Shown: positions 1 to 12,506, counted from the stretch's first letter. The stretch: DNA of 64,000 nt from Saccharum officinarum (GCA_020631735.1 CM036199.1:17587553-17651552); one strand, 5' to 3'. Notes: a model not told the origin generated them from the letters alone. A program made the numbers and translations.

Positions 1-136
1 ACAAAATTTAAAAATAGTCTTGTTACTGGTAGCCGTGAAAACTAAAACATCCATGACAATAAAGTGTTTACAAAATTCAAAAATAGTCTTGTCACGTAAC
101 ATCCATTACTTACTTTAAGGCATCCATTTCTAACAG

Positions 137-3100
137 GTCAGGTCACTTCTAAGGAAGATGATGAAGGATGACAATGGAACTCTTTCTAAAATGGATTTGA
201 TCCAAACTATTTCAAAATGCCTGAAGGAGAATAGTGAGTGCATGTTCTCTTCATTGCGATTACCTCGTGGCAGCCATGAACACTTGGATGATGAGGGATT
301 ACTTGAAAGCCAACAAGAAGAGCTGGAGGTAAAGACCATGCCAAAATTATATGTGCCAGTGAGCTTGTTACCTGACAATATGTCGAATGCAGAATCAGAA
401 TTATTAATTGTTTCCTTGTAGCATTAACAAAAATCTTATCTACTGTCAGCTGCATGCTTCATATACTAGGAACCCCTTTTCTAGTTCTATATTAAATGAC
501 TTCTGTTTATTCTTGAAAACTGAACCCTTTTTTAACAACACGATTAAAAGATATGAAACTACAGTAATTGTAAAGCCATGTGTGCATTGTTGCACTACTA
601 ATTTAGTTTTTTGACATTTGAAAATTCAGAAGTTAAAGATGTCCTTTAATGAAATGAAGCTTCAAGTTGAATCGACTCGTGCTGACTGGGCAGAAGACTT
701 GATGAGGCTAGGTCGGTACTGGGTTTGGATTGAACTTAACATTTTAACCTTTAGTTCAGTCATCTCTGAAACCAACATTTTAAAAATGTAGAAAGCTACT
801 TTGAGGCTCAGAACCATAATGCTTACCACAAGTTGCTTGAGGAAAATCGTAAGCTGTATAACCAAGTACAAGATCTTAAAGGTAACACGCAGATTCGATT
901 TATTAATTTCATTTTAGTAGTAGCAAAGATATTTGGTTACTGACTATCCCAGAAAGTACATATTGTCAGGTAGCATTAGAGTTTACTGCAGAGTGAAACC
1001 TTTCCCAAAGACACAATCTGATCAAAGGTCTACTGTTGATCACATTGGGGAAAACGGAGAAATCCTAATTGCGAATCCTCAAAAGCAAGGGAAGGATGGA
1101 CGGAAAATATTCACATTCAACAAAATATTTGGACCTAGTGCTTCACAATGTAGATAATCACTCTCTCGTAACTTTCATTGTGTATTTTTTGTGCCTACTC
1201 TCAATCTGCCTCATGTTTCTGACTTTTGATTATTTTTTTTTGGTAACAGCTGAAGTTTTTGCTGATACCCAACCGTTGATTAGATCTGTCATGGATGGAT
1301 ATAATGTATGCATATTTGCATATGGTCAAACGGGATCTGGGAAAACTTACACAATGGTAATTCTTCACAGGAAAAAATTCTTAGAACTTCATTAGTATTT
1401 TTGCTTCAAAGGACGACATTTGTGTGGAAAGTTCGAATCAGAGGCACAGTAGTGTAACAAGAGAGTAGTTATCTTTGGGTAGACAACTACAACATCATCT
1501 TCCTAGAAAATATTTGTTTTCATTGCATACCATGAAGTTTATTAATTTCATATAAGTTATTTTGTATGTCCTATTCAGAGCGGTCCAGATGTAACAGCAG
1601 AGGAAACCTGGGGTGTCAACTACCGGTCGTTGAATGATTTGTTTGAAATTTCTCAAACAAGAGCAGATTCCATTACATATGATGTTAAAGTTCAGATGAT
1701 TGAAATATACAATGAACAAGTGAGGGATTTATTAATGGCTGATGGTGCAAACAAAAGATATCCTTTTTATGTTAAGTTATATTATTATTTCTGAATAAAT
1801 ATAATAATATGAATAGAGTTGTCATAGTGAAAATAGTAACTGGTATGTATTTCATGCTGAAAAATCTCCCTCTATTTAACATAATATGAAATACATTAAA
1901 TTTGCCTAACCTTTTTTTTTTTTTGCTTTGCTCAAAAGTTTGTTTTCATGCATTTTCTTCTTTATTTCCTTAACCATGAAACACGTTAGAGATACGCAAT
2001 AATTCTCATGTAAATGGACTCAACATCCCAGATGCAAATATTGTGCCAGTCAAGTGCGCACAAGATGTTTTGGATCTGATGAAAGTTGGCCAGAGAAACC
2101 GAGCAGTTGGATCAACTGCTCTTAATGAACGAAGTAGCCGCTCACACAGGTATTCTTGAACTCATGCACCGTACTTCGGCGCAGAATATGGTGATATAAT
2201 CAGTAGTCTTTTTAAACTTATCTGTCTTAGAGATACTTTCTCTTGATTTATCATTTTTAGATAATGGAATGTAGCATTCGGCATCAAAACCCAATTCTAG
2301 AAATAAAAGGTCATCCAAAGAACACAAAGAACTGCATTACCTCATTCTCCAGTTTATGCATTCTTTTGGTTATATGGTTGGTATACTTACTGTCACTGTA
2401 TTGTTGGTAACTGTATTGCTTTTTTTTAGTGTGTTGACAGTTCATGTACAAGGAAAGGAGGTAATTTCGGGCTCAACTCTAAGAGGGTGCCTGCATCTAG
2501 TGGATCTCGCGGGAAGTGAGAGGGTAGACAAATCTGAAGCGACTGGAGAAAGACTAACTGAAGCCAAGCACATAAACAAATCGCTATCAGCACTTGGTGA
2601 TGTTATATCTGCACTTGCCCAAAAGAGTTCTCATGTTCCATATAGAAATAGCAAGTTAACGCAAGTGCTGCAGGATGCCTTAGGTATTGTTAAAAGCCCT
2701 TGTATTGTTGGAAATGCTGTTGTCAAAATACTTTTCTAATCACTTGTTTCCCTGCAATACAGGTGGTCAGGCAAAAACATTGATGTTTGTGCATGTGAAC
2801 CCTGAAACAGACTCTTTTAGTGAAACAATGAGCACTCTCAAATTCGCTGAGCGTGTAGCTACAATAGAACTTGGTGCCGCCCGTGCAAATAAGGAAGCAG
2901 GCCAGGTCAAAGACCTAAAGGAAGAGGTATGATGTTGTTTTATAATAATTGCCAAATAACATTAGAACTTTGATTTCATAACTCATAGTATAAGAATTAT
3001 TTTGTCAGATTGCCAAGCTTAAATTGGCACTAGATGAAAAGGAACATGAAGTGGCACAGTTTAAAGATATGGCAAACCGTGTGACCTCTGAGATGAGAAA

Positions 3101-4484
3101 TGCAAGAACAAGATCACCTTTAACCGCCAGCATGTCCTTGAAACCTGAAGTTAGTCAAGGATCCAGTGTAGACACCTGTACAAGTGAGGTACTTTGTTTC
3201 TCTGAAATTCTTATGTTTATTTTTCACTACGATACTCTTACAGTTTCTTTAGAGTTGCAGCACAATTGCTCACATCTTAAAAGATATTTATATGTCATGT
3301 ATGCATCATCCTAAAAATATAACTTGGCTCACTGACAGATAAGAAGTTCATCATCTGGCAAGCAAAGAAGGTTCCGTTCACCATTGTCTGCGAGAGAGCT
3401 AGATGATAAGTCACCTGTCATCAGCAGGGAATTGTACCTGAGTGCGCGAAAGTACAAGACTCCATCTCCTCCAGTTAGAAGCTCACTCTCTGCTGAGAGA
3501 GGCAGCTTTGCCAAAATCGTAGAGAACACTGGAAGCATCGACTGCACACCTATATCGAAGGTCGAAGTGCCTCCAAAAGTATTGTCCAGCAACTCGAAGA
3601 ACACACCTTCATCTGTCCTGACAGCTCAGAGTCTACGGAAATTCCGGGACTCTGAAGAGAACAGAACCAAAATTCCGCCTATACGGCAAAACATGGTGAA
3701 GAACAGGTCTGAGAGTACACCAAAGGCTCACAATGAAGAGAAATCGGCAAACAGACACTCGGGTACCAAAGTGAGGTCAGAGGTCAGGAGCACGAGGGAC
3801 TCGTCCGAAATCGAAAACGAGTTTGCAGGCGATGAACCCACTTTCCACTTCAACCGAAAGGCGAAGAAGTTACCCACACAGCTGACAAGACAGTCCCAGA
3901 ACATAGATATCAGGTATGGTTCAGCAGCTATTTCGGTTTCCCTCGTAGTTAGTACATCTTTTCACTACTCTTTGTGGTTACTGTGGTATACTTAGACATT
4001 CCCAAATGACTGACAGGTGATGAAACTCACATAGCCCTTGTTTAGTTTCCAACTTCTCCCCCCAAATTCCACTATGCAAAAAGAAGATTCTCCGTCACAT
4101 CGAAATATCGGTAAATGCATGTAGTACTAAATGTAGATGAAATTAAAAACTAATTACACAGTTTTGTTGTACTTTACGAGACGAACATTTTGAGCCTAAT
4201 TAGTCAAAGTTTGGACAATTTTTACCAAATAAAAACAAAAGTTGCTACAGTATGATGTGACGGCTACTGTTCCAAGTTGGTTCACCCAACTTGGGATCTA
4301 AACACGGGCATACTTGTTTTTTCCTTGCAGTGTCAGGGCCTCTGTCCGGGAGATGGAGCCTCTGACCGAAGGAAGGCAACGCCGGAACTGGAGCAAGCCG
4401 CCGTACGCCGAGAGGACCAATATGCCGTTGCCGGACATCCGGCGCAGCGTCTCCCTGCCGCGCGGGAAGAACCTTGCTGCGTGA
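137..4484 (+). CDS. KIN-14 family minus-end kinesin, 5' partial
   Basis: Microtubule motor of the plant KIN-14 class, in which a coiled-coil neck precedes the motor. Exons inferred from splice sites and continuous phase: 137-328, 630-711, 792-881, 970-1149, 1250-1356, 1579-1757, 1985-2149, 2430-2683, 2763-2926, 3009-3188, 3339-3913, 4331-4484, giving 773 visible residues. The neck ends in [13 protein letters not shown] at about residue 121. The P-loop GQTGSGKT is at about 207-214, followed by switch I (NERSSRSHS) and switch II (LVDLAGSE). A basic, serine-rich tail of about 250 residues follows. The start codon and any N-terminal domain (calponin-homology in several relatives) lie left of the window. 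The intron 1758-1984 is AT-AC, and the last intron carries a MITE. The motor is complete with no lesion. Rice-style KIN-14 subgroup not assigned. Confidence 0.93.
1758..1984 (+). other. U12-type AT-AC intron in the kinesin gene
   Basis: The intron begins ATATCCTTTT at 1758, carries the U12 branch-site consensus TTCCTTAAC at 1966-1974, and ends AC at 1983-1984, about 11 bases past the branch adenosines. Joining AAAAG to GTTAGAG gives KRLEIRNNS, which fits the conserved KIN-14 motor and keeps phase. No GT-AG alternative was seen that keeps both sequence and frame. It would be removed by the minor spliceosome. Confidence 0.92.
4034..4309 (+). mobile_element. Tourist-like MITE (family A) in the last kinesin intron
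   Basis: A 276-bp element with imperfect terminal inverted repeats (GCCCTTGTTTAG and CTAAACACGGGC), flanked by a 3-bp direct repeat ATA at 4031-4033 and 4310-4312. The interior is closely related to the element at 10880-11149. Short length, lack of coding potential and 3-bp duplication fit PIF/Harbinger-derived MITEs. It ends only about 20 bases before the final exon acceptor. Confidence 0.85.
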
Positions 4485-4792
4485 ATCTAGCAAATTTCGT
4501 CAGCCAGGCATTCTTTCATTGGTTGTTTGTTATCCTGTGGTCCGATCCGTATGTAGGCTCTACGGCTGTGTAGAACACTTCATCAGGATGGCATCACACA
4601 AGTCTGTCGAGTTGTTTCCACGAAGCTCCCGTGAAAACACAAAGTTTACGTTCTTATGCGCGATGTAAAAATGTAGGGGTTAATGTTGTACTACAGCATC
4701 TCGTTCCAGTAGTGATTGAAAAACTGAAGGCGCTGCTTCCGTATCAATTTTTTTTTGGGAATCGCTTCCGTATCAATTTTGTTCTTATATTA

Positions 4793-4822
4793 ATAGCAAA
4801 TATATCTATGTGTTGCAACGGG
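4793..4822 (-). mobile_element. Helitron 3'-terminus relic
   Basis: ATAGCAAATATATCTATG followed by TGTTGCAACGGG resembles, on the minus strand, the grass Helitron 3' end (short GTTGCAACG motif, then CTAG). The final CTAG reads CTAT on the minus strand and the motif has several changes, so this is an old remnant. No matching 5' end was located. Confidence 0.4.
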
Positions 4823-5186
4823 ACAAAATGTCAAATATTAATTAATGACAAAAGACGATGAGAAGGTATTTATCGATTTATGTTTGATCCTCTCTATAAA
4901 ATTTCAAATCTATAATTTATTTTATGATGACCATAAAATCTATAATATAATACTACCTCAGTTCCATTTTATCGCGCTATGCATATCAAGATTCAAACTT
5001 TAAAAACTTTGACCAAGAATTAGACTATTAATTTTTAATATTATAATACATACTTTACGTGATTAGATTTGTAAGGAATTATACTATCCAATGATTATAA
5101 GTTTATAAGCATAAATAATATAATATAAAGTAAATGAATGATCAAAGTTTAATGTTGGAGACCACGTCATTCTAACTTACGCCAGA

Positions 5187-8100
5187 TGTAACACCCGAAA
5201 AATTGTTTATTTGGAAATAGAGCTAAAATAATTTAATTATGTATTTTTGTGCTTATGAAAACATAGAAAAATAAAAATTTTCGTTAAATTAAAATCCATC
5301 TTAAGATGTAGCAACATTGTTGTGCATACATGCTAATGCATTGTGTTTTTGTATTGTTTGGTTTTGACCAAGGTACAAAATCAATTCAAACTGCTTTTAT
5401 TAAAATGCGCTTAGTAGGTCAATTTTCCTTATCTGCTATACCTTTATCCTTTTTCTACAATCAAATTCCTTGTCTCTCAGCTCAAGTTTTATTGAGAGTT
5501 TCCTAAAATATTTTCTTTGTAACCCAAATCACTCCTTTCAATTCCTCGTCCGTCAATCAACCTCTATAAACTTCTCGAAAATTTTTCCGACTTTTTTTTA
5601 GCTTGTTTTCACTTGTCAGTGAGCATAGTCTAATTTTTAGATGCTCCAAAATATCTTATCATGAGCTCCAAATACTTTATTTGGGTTCCTCATGTTCCAT
5701 AATGTCTTTGAAAAATTTCCCCGAATTTTTGGAGCTCTTAGAGTATTTTTTGCGGCTTAAATAATAATTCTGAACTTTTCTAGAATTATTTGATCCACGA
5801 AATTAATTAATTCCGAAAATAATAAATATCGCATTTTCCACCAAAGCCCGTGCACAATAATCCTAAATGTCCATTCATTTATTTACTAATGGGCTTTGAT
5901 GATTAATTAGGCCCATTAGTAGAGGTGGAGGGTGCAACATCAATTAGTACCGTATCGCTAGTTGACATGGAGGTAGGGAGTTTTCCTCCCTATATATATG
6001 TATCAACCCCTTAGGCAAAGCACACCAAAATTACCATAAGGGAAGCCTTTAGTTCGGAAAATCCCCGGTGTAGTAAATTAAAATTTTCTCTCCACTTATC
6101 ATGTCACCATCGGCCAACTCCGACGACTCCCGCAGCGATTGTTCCGACGGGCTTGCCAACGCCCCTGGAGGATTCAACCTACTGGAGGATTCAACCTAGA
6201 CCTTCACGATGACTTTGTGTCCACGGTCCTGAGGATCCCTTGCCGAACTCCTTGTCCTAACGTTCGCTGGCTTTGTCCTCAGTTTCAGCGTGAGATTTTT
6301 CTTACCCTTCTTTTCTTTCTATTTATTCCATGTTTACATATGGAGGCCGACCTCTATCTTATCTGCACTTCTGCAGCAAGGCTTAGCGCTACCTTGTTGA
6401 TGCATGGGCCCATCAGGACGAACCCGTCACCACCATAGTCAGGCAATGCTGTCGTTTGCCTCGCTGTCGTTCATCATTGGCTGAAGGTAAAGAAATCATC
6501 AGTGTGCCTCACATCCATGTACATTACAAGTTGGCCTTTTTTCTTTCACCCATGGCACACATCTCTCTGCTTGAAGAAGTCCGGGATTACTGCTACACCG
6601 AACCATGCGGCCGCTGCTTGCTCTGCGTGCTGCCCTGATTGTCACCAGTAACCAAGGCCAAAGTGGTTGTCAGCTAGCTCCATCACTATTTTCATCAAAG
6701 AAATAGTACTTTACATCTGTATCAGTACATGACTGGACAATCACAGTACGTATCTACTTTTCTTAGTTTTATTTATCCTCTGATGTTTTGTTTCATTTGA
6801 ATTTCGTTTTGCTATGTTCAAGTTGCGTTAGATTCGTATCAACACGCTCTGTGCAGTAGTGTTAATGTTTTGTATGTCACATGTTTTTCTATATGTAGTT
6901 AAATATTAATTAATATGCGTGCAACTAGTTTTATAATTAAAATCAATATAGGTTTTATACTCCGATATTTTATACATGAACATTAATATGATTAATTGCT
7001 AGTATAAACATGTTCCTGAATTATAATTTGCTTAGTTCAAACCTGTTGCATAGGATAAACTAGTTTAGGTGCTCTCACATGTCTTTTTATGCAAGGTTAA
7101 AGTTTAACTTGATTAAATAATATGAGACATGTTTATAAATAAAATATGACTAGTTCTTACTTGTTTTTAAAATTAAGATATAATTTGATTAATCTGAATT
7201 AATATTCACATTATTTTTCTTAGTTAAAATAAATCAAGCTCGTAGTCATTTTCTTTATAATATAAAAACTCTCGATAGCATTATTGTTTAGTATATTTTA
7301 ATTTATGCATTTAAATAAAATATTAATCTATATGCAATTAGTTTTCTAATTAAGAGCAACATAAGTTTTCCATCTCGATCCTTTATAAATAGAATATGAT
7401 TAGTTTTATCTTTTTTTAAGTCAAAATATAATTTAACTTAATTCAATTTAGGTATTTCTCTAAAGTATCTTATACATATTTTATATAATTATTAAAATCA
7501 ATGAAGCCTGTAGTTTTCTTTTTCTCGTATAGAGTGAATCTTACGGTGGTCATTTCTTTTTCATCGTAGCTCCGACTAGCATGCTTCTCGCGTCTGTGTG
7601 TTCATAGCAACGTGTCAAACATCTTTAAAACCTTTTTCACACGTTGTTTCATATGTTTGGTGTACTGTTCTAATTTAGTTCTATTGTTTGCTTCGTGTAT
7701 GGTTGCATGGACGATTGTGTGGTGCTTTATGATCTTGTCTAGTCGGTGAGCTTTACGTGGTGATCAAGAAGCAGTTCATCGAGGTTTGGACTTGAAGAAG
7801 GATCTAAGTTAAGACAAGTATAGTATGAGATCATCCTTGTTTTCTATTCATCTTTAATATACTTAATTCATGTGCATGTGTCTACCTTGTTACCACTAAG
7901 GATATCCGAGCTTTTGTATCTTGTACCTTGACACCCATGGGATATTGCTTTGGGTAGTATTTTATGCTAGTGCTCAAGATAAATAACCATGATCTGTAAC
8001 TTGACTAATGGTATATGCAATAAACGTTTAAAAGATACTTTATAGCAACATGACCTAAGAGAGCTAGAGCATATTAGGTTGTTTTTATGGTGCTCTAGTT

Positions 8101-9067
8101 TCTCTCCATAAGGACTCATCTGTAAGCGAACATCCGAGACTTACAGTACAACTGTGAGGGCTATATGGCTCTGGCTTTAGTCACATAGAAAGACCTTTTT
8201 CTAGCTTGTTAGTGGTAACCTTTATGGCGTAAGAATGACTTCACGAATCGGGTATAGTGCGGCCTCTGTCCTTATGTGTATAGGTTGCGCGTCATTGTGC
8301 CATTTGGAAGGAGGCTCTACATCTGTTTGCCGAGTGAATCTAGCGGCCCTAATCTGTTAGACATACCTTTGAAAGGCTTCATAGTGAACCCTGCCGACCT
8401 TCCTTGGAAATGGGTCAAGAGATTAGCTACCTCGGGCAAAAGGGTAAATCACGACTCATAGTGAAAAGTGTACAACCTCTGCAGAGTGTAAAACAGGTAT
8501 ATCAGCCGTGCTCGCGGTCACGAGCGGCCTTGGACCCTTACAGAATAAATGATGAACACTGATGATAATGATAATATTGATACTCACTATTGATTATTGT
8601 TTCTTGCTATACGTTATTCACGTTTACATGATCATGAGGTTATTTGGGCTTATGGTAACTTGTTGCTACTCCAATGTTTAAAAGATGACTCACTAAAAGC
8701 TATCGCAGTAAATCTGTGTCAAACCTTTGGAGCCTCATGAACCCCATGGTATATTTGCTGAGTACGACATGCGCTCACCCTTGCTATTTCCCCCACACCT
8801 TAGGATGAGTACCAAATTGCTAGAGTTTGAAGGAGTTAGGCTTGTGATCAACCAGTCAGTTGTCCCTGTGGAGTGGAGTCTTCAACCGAAGATCATAATG
8901 TCTTTTCCGCTGTCTACTAGCTAAGTTTGTATTCTATGTACTATTACGTTATGTAATTAAGCATCTGTCTTTTGATATTACCATTATTTGTAGCCATATG
9001 TGTGATTTGACTTCCTAGGCTCACATATGGTGTATATCTGATTTTGTCCTTAAAATCAGGTGCTACA
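5187..9067 (+). mobile_element. Solo LTR, Tekay-like Gypsy retrotransposon
   Basis: The element begins TGTAACACCC and ends GGTGCTACA (TG...CA) with a perfect 5-bp target duplication CCAGA at 5182-5186 and 9068-9072. It is 3,881 bp without any gag, protease or reverse transcriptase reading frame, which fits a single long LTR left after LTR-LTR recombination. Long LTRs starting TGTAACACCC are known from grass Tekay/Del chromoviruses; the family name is inference. The 8,190-8,560 stretch has the conserved non-coding look of such LTRs. Strand is the orientation of the TG end. Confidence 0.8.
5988..6000 (+). promoter_or_regulatory. Candidate LTR promoter TATA box
   Basis: CCCTATATATATG lies about 800 bases into the solo LTR, after a GGGCTTTGATG / GGCCCATTAG stretch and before a leader-like region. 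It is the best TATA match in the LTR and would drive rightward transcription. Seen by motif only. Confidence 0.4.
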
Positions 9068-9091
9068 CCAGATAAGATGGAACGGAAGAAG

Positions 9092-9640
9092 TATAAGTTA
9101 ATGTTAGCAATAGTATGACAGTGTATCTATATCAAATTACAATATGATCCTGATAGATTTTTTTCTCTGATTCCAAAGCACATAAATACTTAGACATAAA
9201 TATATCATAACTTTAATTTTTTATACCATATATCCATTTGTTATTACTGTTAAATATTGAGTTTCGTGCCTTTTTTGGGCTCATAAAAAATGTAATTCTA
9301 ATATAGGATTAAAGTTAGCAAGGAGTTAGTTGCCGACATATCATGGGTTGGTTTGTTCGTACGAATGAGACCTCTCTCAATTTTTTACATAATAGTCCTC
9401 TCGGGGTTTATATAGATACATTTATTTAGACTGAGTTTGACAACAAAGTGCTTAGATTTTAATTCACGATTTGATTAGGGTATGTTTATAATAAGGATGT
9501 TTCGACAATTAAAAGTACATCAACAATTTAGTGATGTAAATCTTTGTTTTCAATGAGAGATCAATGGTCTAGAGACTCGTAATATTATATTTATTATTTG
9601 CTTTTACTATACATAAGACGAAAAACATCAGAAATGAAGG
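9092..9640. other. AT-rich intergenic DNA, nothing recognised
   Basis: Between the split Stowaway element and the A-rich repeat no coding exon, terminal repeat or RNA gene is visible. Confidence 0.5.
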
Positions 9641-9645
9641 AATGG

Positions 9646-10085
9646 ACAGAAAATCAGTTCCAAAAACCGAGTGAAACAAAAAATAAAAACGCAAAAATAA
9701 GAGAGAAAATGGAGACAACTATCAAAGAGAAAAAACAATCAAACAAAAAAGGTGAAAAATGAGTAGAATGGTAAAAAAATAAAATAAATCAGAAACATGC
9801 AAACCGAGGATAAGAAAAAAATGGAAACAAATCAAAAATGTGAAGGAGACGGAAAAAATGCAAGATAGAAAATCGGTCCCAAAACCAGAGTGGAGAGAGA
9901 AATGAAAACAACTTTTAGAGAGAAAAACAGAAAGAACCAAAAAATTCAAAAAAAAGAGCACAATGGTAAAAAACAAAAATAAATTTAAATTATAAACATG
10001 AAAGCCGAGCATAACAAAAAAAAACAAACCGGAAACGTGGAGGAGAAAAAATGCAAGACAGGGTACAAGACGAAAAATGGGATAG
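9646..10085. repeat. Degenerate two-copy purine-rich tandem repeat
   Basis: Two diverged copies with a period near 217 bases: AGAAAATCAGTTCC near 9648 recurs as AGAAAATCGGTCCC near 9866, each followed by a GAGAGAAA segment, an AATGGTAAAAAA segment and a CATG-AAAGCCGAG-type segment. One strand is almost pure purine, so the long minus-strand open frame here (hydrophobic, Phe/Leu-rich) is a composition artefact. Confidence 0.6.
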
Positions 10086-10108
10086 AAATTTTGCATCTAT
10101 AATATTAA

Positions 10109-10310
10109 ATTCCCTCTGTCCCATAATAAGCGCATTTATAGAATTCAAAATTTGTCCAAAATAATTGTAATTCTAGGTATGGCACTACTAACTCTAGTTG
10201 TCTTTTTTACTTTCTCTCTTCTCTACATGCACCGATAATATTTTTATACGAGTATATGTGTAAAGTTTTTCACTAATATTGGTCTCTTCAACTAAAACCT
10301 AGAATAAATA
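10109..10310. mobile_element. Stowaway-type MITE fragment
   Basis: Begins TCCCTCTGTCCCATAATAAG, the familiar end of Mariner-like Stowaway elements in grasses. No clear opposite terminal repeat is present, so the right boundary is approximate and the copy is probably truncated. Confidence 0.5.
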
Positions 10311-10386
10311 TATAATCTTCAACGAGGAATAAATCTCAGCCCTGGTAGCCACCGGACATTGTGCACAGTTCACCCTTTCAGTTGAT

Positions 10387-10515
10387 GGCCTTGTTCATCT
10401 GGCTTATAATCTGTCTTATTCAGCTTGTTTTTTCAGCCGGAACAGTATTTTTCTCTCACAAAAAATCAGCCAACAGTGTTTTTCAGCCGGCTTATAATTC
10501 CAGCCGAACGGCTCC
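10387..10515. mobile_element. Short MITE with 3-bp target duplication
   Basis: Runs from GGCCTTGTTCATCTGGC to CCAGCCGAACGGCTCC, with GAT at 10384-10386 and 10516-10518. Sub-terminal TTATAA motifs mirror each other and the GCCGG / CAGCC segments are inverted. Non-coding, 129 bp. The superfamily is uncertain (PIF/Harbinger suits the 3-bp duplication). Confidence 0.6.
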
Positions 10516-10545
10516 GATGTCATTCGCACATTGTTTATTACTGTA

Positions 10546-10788
10546 GGCTGTGTTTAGTTGAGAAAATTTGGGCGAAAAGTTAATGTAGCACTTTTCGTTG
10601 TTATTTGGTAAAATTTGTCCAATCATGGATTAATTAGACTCAAAAGATTCGTCTCGAACTTTACAGACAAACTATGTAATTAGTTATTTTTTTTACCTAC
10701 ATTTAATGCTTCATGCATGCGTTTAAAAATTTGATGTGATAGGTGAAAGATGAAATATTTTGGGTATGCATACCAAGTGAACGCGGCC
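10546..10788. mobile_element. Tourist-like MITE (family B)
   Basis: Starts GGCTGTGTTTAGTTGAG and ends AAGTGAACGCGGCC, with GTA at 10543-10545 and 10789-10791. The same family recurs at 12530-12970 (two inverted copies), and at 63824-64000 in reverse orientation. Confidence 0.75.
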
Positions 10789-10879
10789 GTAGTTGACTTT
10801 TCTTTGCTCCGCTAATTTTTTTTTTCCGCACACACAAAACCGGCGCAGCGGGCATGCCCCCATGTGCTAGCTACACTTA

Positions 10880-11149
10880 GGCCTTATTTAGTTCTTCTCG
10901 AACTCCTGAATTTGGCACTGTGCAAAAAGAAGATTCTCCGTCACATCAAACTTACGGTACATATATGAAGTACTAAATATAGACGAAATAAAAAAAAATA
11001 ATTGCACAGTTTGATTGTTCTTTGCGAGACAAACGTTTTGAGCTAATTTATCAATGGTCGGACAATACCAAACACATACGAAATACTACAGTACTGCAGT
11101 GCCAAACAGTGCATTTGACACCGCCGAATTCAGCCAACTAAACGTGGCC
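10880..11149. mobile_element. Tourist-like MITE (family A)
   Basis: Starts GGCCTTATTTAGTTC and ends CCAACTAAACGTGGCC, flanked by TTA at 10877-10879 and 11150-11152, the classical PIF/Harbinger target. The interior (TGTGCAAAAAGAAGATTCTC, then a GACGAAAT segment) matches the kinesin intron MITE at 4034-4309. Confidence 0.85.
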
Positions 11150-11298
11150 TTATTTTGGAGCGGAGGCGTACAGAATTTTGATGAGGCGCCAACGGTCATA
11201 ACGGCAAGCGAAATAAATAAATAAATATCCCTCCAGCCCACCCGCTCCGTTCTCCCAAGTCGCGACGCCGTTGCCCAAAAAAAAATCATCGGCGGGCT

Positions 11299-12506
11299 GG
11301 TGTCACTTAGGTGTCTGAACTTTGAACAGTATATTTTTAGGTCTCTGAACTTGGTTTCAGATATCATATAGGTCTCTCAACTTGGCTTTGGGTGTCACTT
11401 AGGTCCCTGAACTTTGAACAGTGTATTTCTGGGTCCCTAAACTTGGCTTTGGATGTCATCTGGGTCCCTGAACTTGGCTTCGGATGTCATCTAGGTCCTA
11501 ATGCTGATGTGGCGCGGTCCTACATGTGGGGCCCACATGTCAGTCGGTTATATTTCTATTTCGGGATACTGTAGCTATAATTTCTAAAATATTTCAAAAA
11601 TTGTATCTTTTTCATATGATCTCGGATGAAGATGATTTTTATATGAAAAATGTAGCTCTCGACGAGATCTACAACTTTCTAGTTTTGAGTTTTTTTAATT
11701 TGAAACAATTAAAATGCTTAAAAAAATTAAACAAATTTTCAGCAGTATATTAATCGTGTACAAGCGCTTGTCGCCTTGGAAAAATCATATCTTTTTTATA
11801 TGCTGTCAAATGGAGATGATTTCTATATGAAAGTTGTAGCTCTCGATGAGATCTGTGACTTTCTAGTTTTGAGTTTTTTAATTTGAGGTCGTTAAAATGC
11901 TCAAAAAAATTAAACAAATTTTCAGGAATTAATATACTGTTGAAAATTTGTTTAATTTTTTTGAGTATTTTAGCGATCTCAAATTAAAAAACTCAAAACT
12001 AGAAAGTCGTAGAACTCATTGAGAGCTACAACTTTCATATAGAAATCATCTCCATTTGACAGCATATAAAAAGATATGATTTTTACAAGGCGATAAGGGC
12101 TTTACGCGATTAATATACTGCTGAAAATTTGTTTAATTTTTTTTAAGCATTTTAATGATCTCAAATTTAAAAACTCAACACTAGAAAGTTTTAGATCTCG
12201 TCGAGAGCTACATTTTTTATATAAAAATCATCTTCATCCGAGATCATATGAAAAAATACAATTTTTGGAATATTTTAGAAATTGTAGTTACAGTACCCCC
12301 GAAATAGAAATATAACCGACTGACATGTGGGCCCACATGTAGGACAGCGCCACGTCAGCATTGGTACCTAGATGACACCTGAGGCCAAGTTCAGGGACCC
12401 AGATGACACCCGAAGCTAAGTTCAGGGACGCAGAAATATACTGTTCAAAGTTCGGAGTCCTAAGTGACACCTAAAACCAAATTTAGGGATCTAGATAATA
12501 CCTAAG
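11299..12506. repeat. 1.2-kb foldback element with reiterated termini
   Basis: Two arms of about 600 bases form an imperfect inverted repeat centred near 11930. The left end reads GTGTCACTTAGGTGTCTG and the right end GGAGTCCTAAGTGACACC. Each terminal part holds several short direct copies of a unit like GGTCCCTGAACTTGGCTT with GATGTCATCT spacers. The inner arms carry two diverged copies of a TTTCTAGTTTTGAGTTTT block. No transposase is present. Foldback or Mutator-like non-autonomous elements have this layout; the family is inference and the boundaries are approximate. Confidence 0.75.

Larger units (their letters stand above)
4953..9091. mobile_element. Stowaway-like MITE, split by a solo LTR
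   Basis: The left piece (4953-5186) starts CTACCTCAGTTCCATTTTAT and the right piece (9068-9091) ends with its near inverted complement GATGGAACGGAAGAAG. TA is found on both outer sides (4951-4952 and 9092-9093), the Tc1/Mariner target. Removing the LTR and one CCAGA copy leaves an element of about 250 bp. The interior is AT-rich and non-coding. Confidence 0.8.

Noticed and set aside
9722..10096. Minus-strand Phe/Leu-rich frame of 124 residues resembling a membrane protein
   Set aside because: It results from a purine-rich tandem repeat; low complexity and no homologous pattern.
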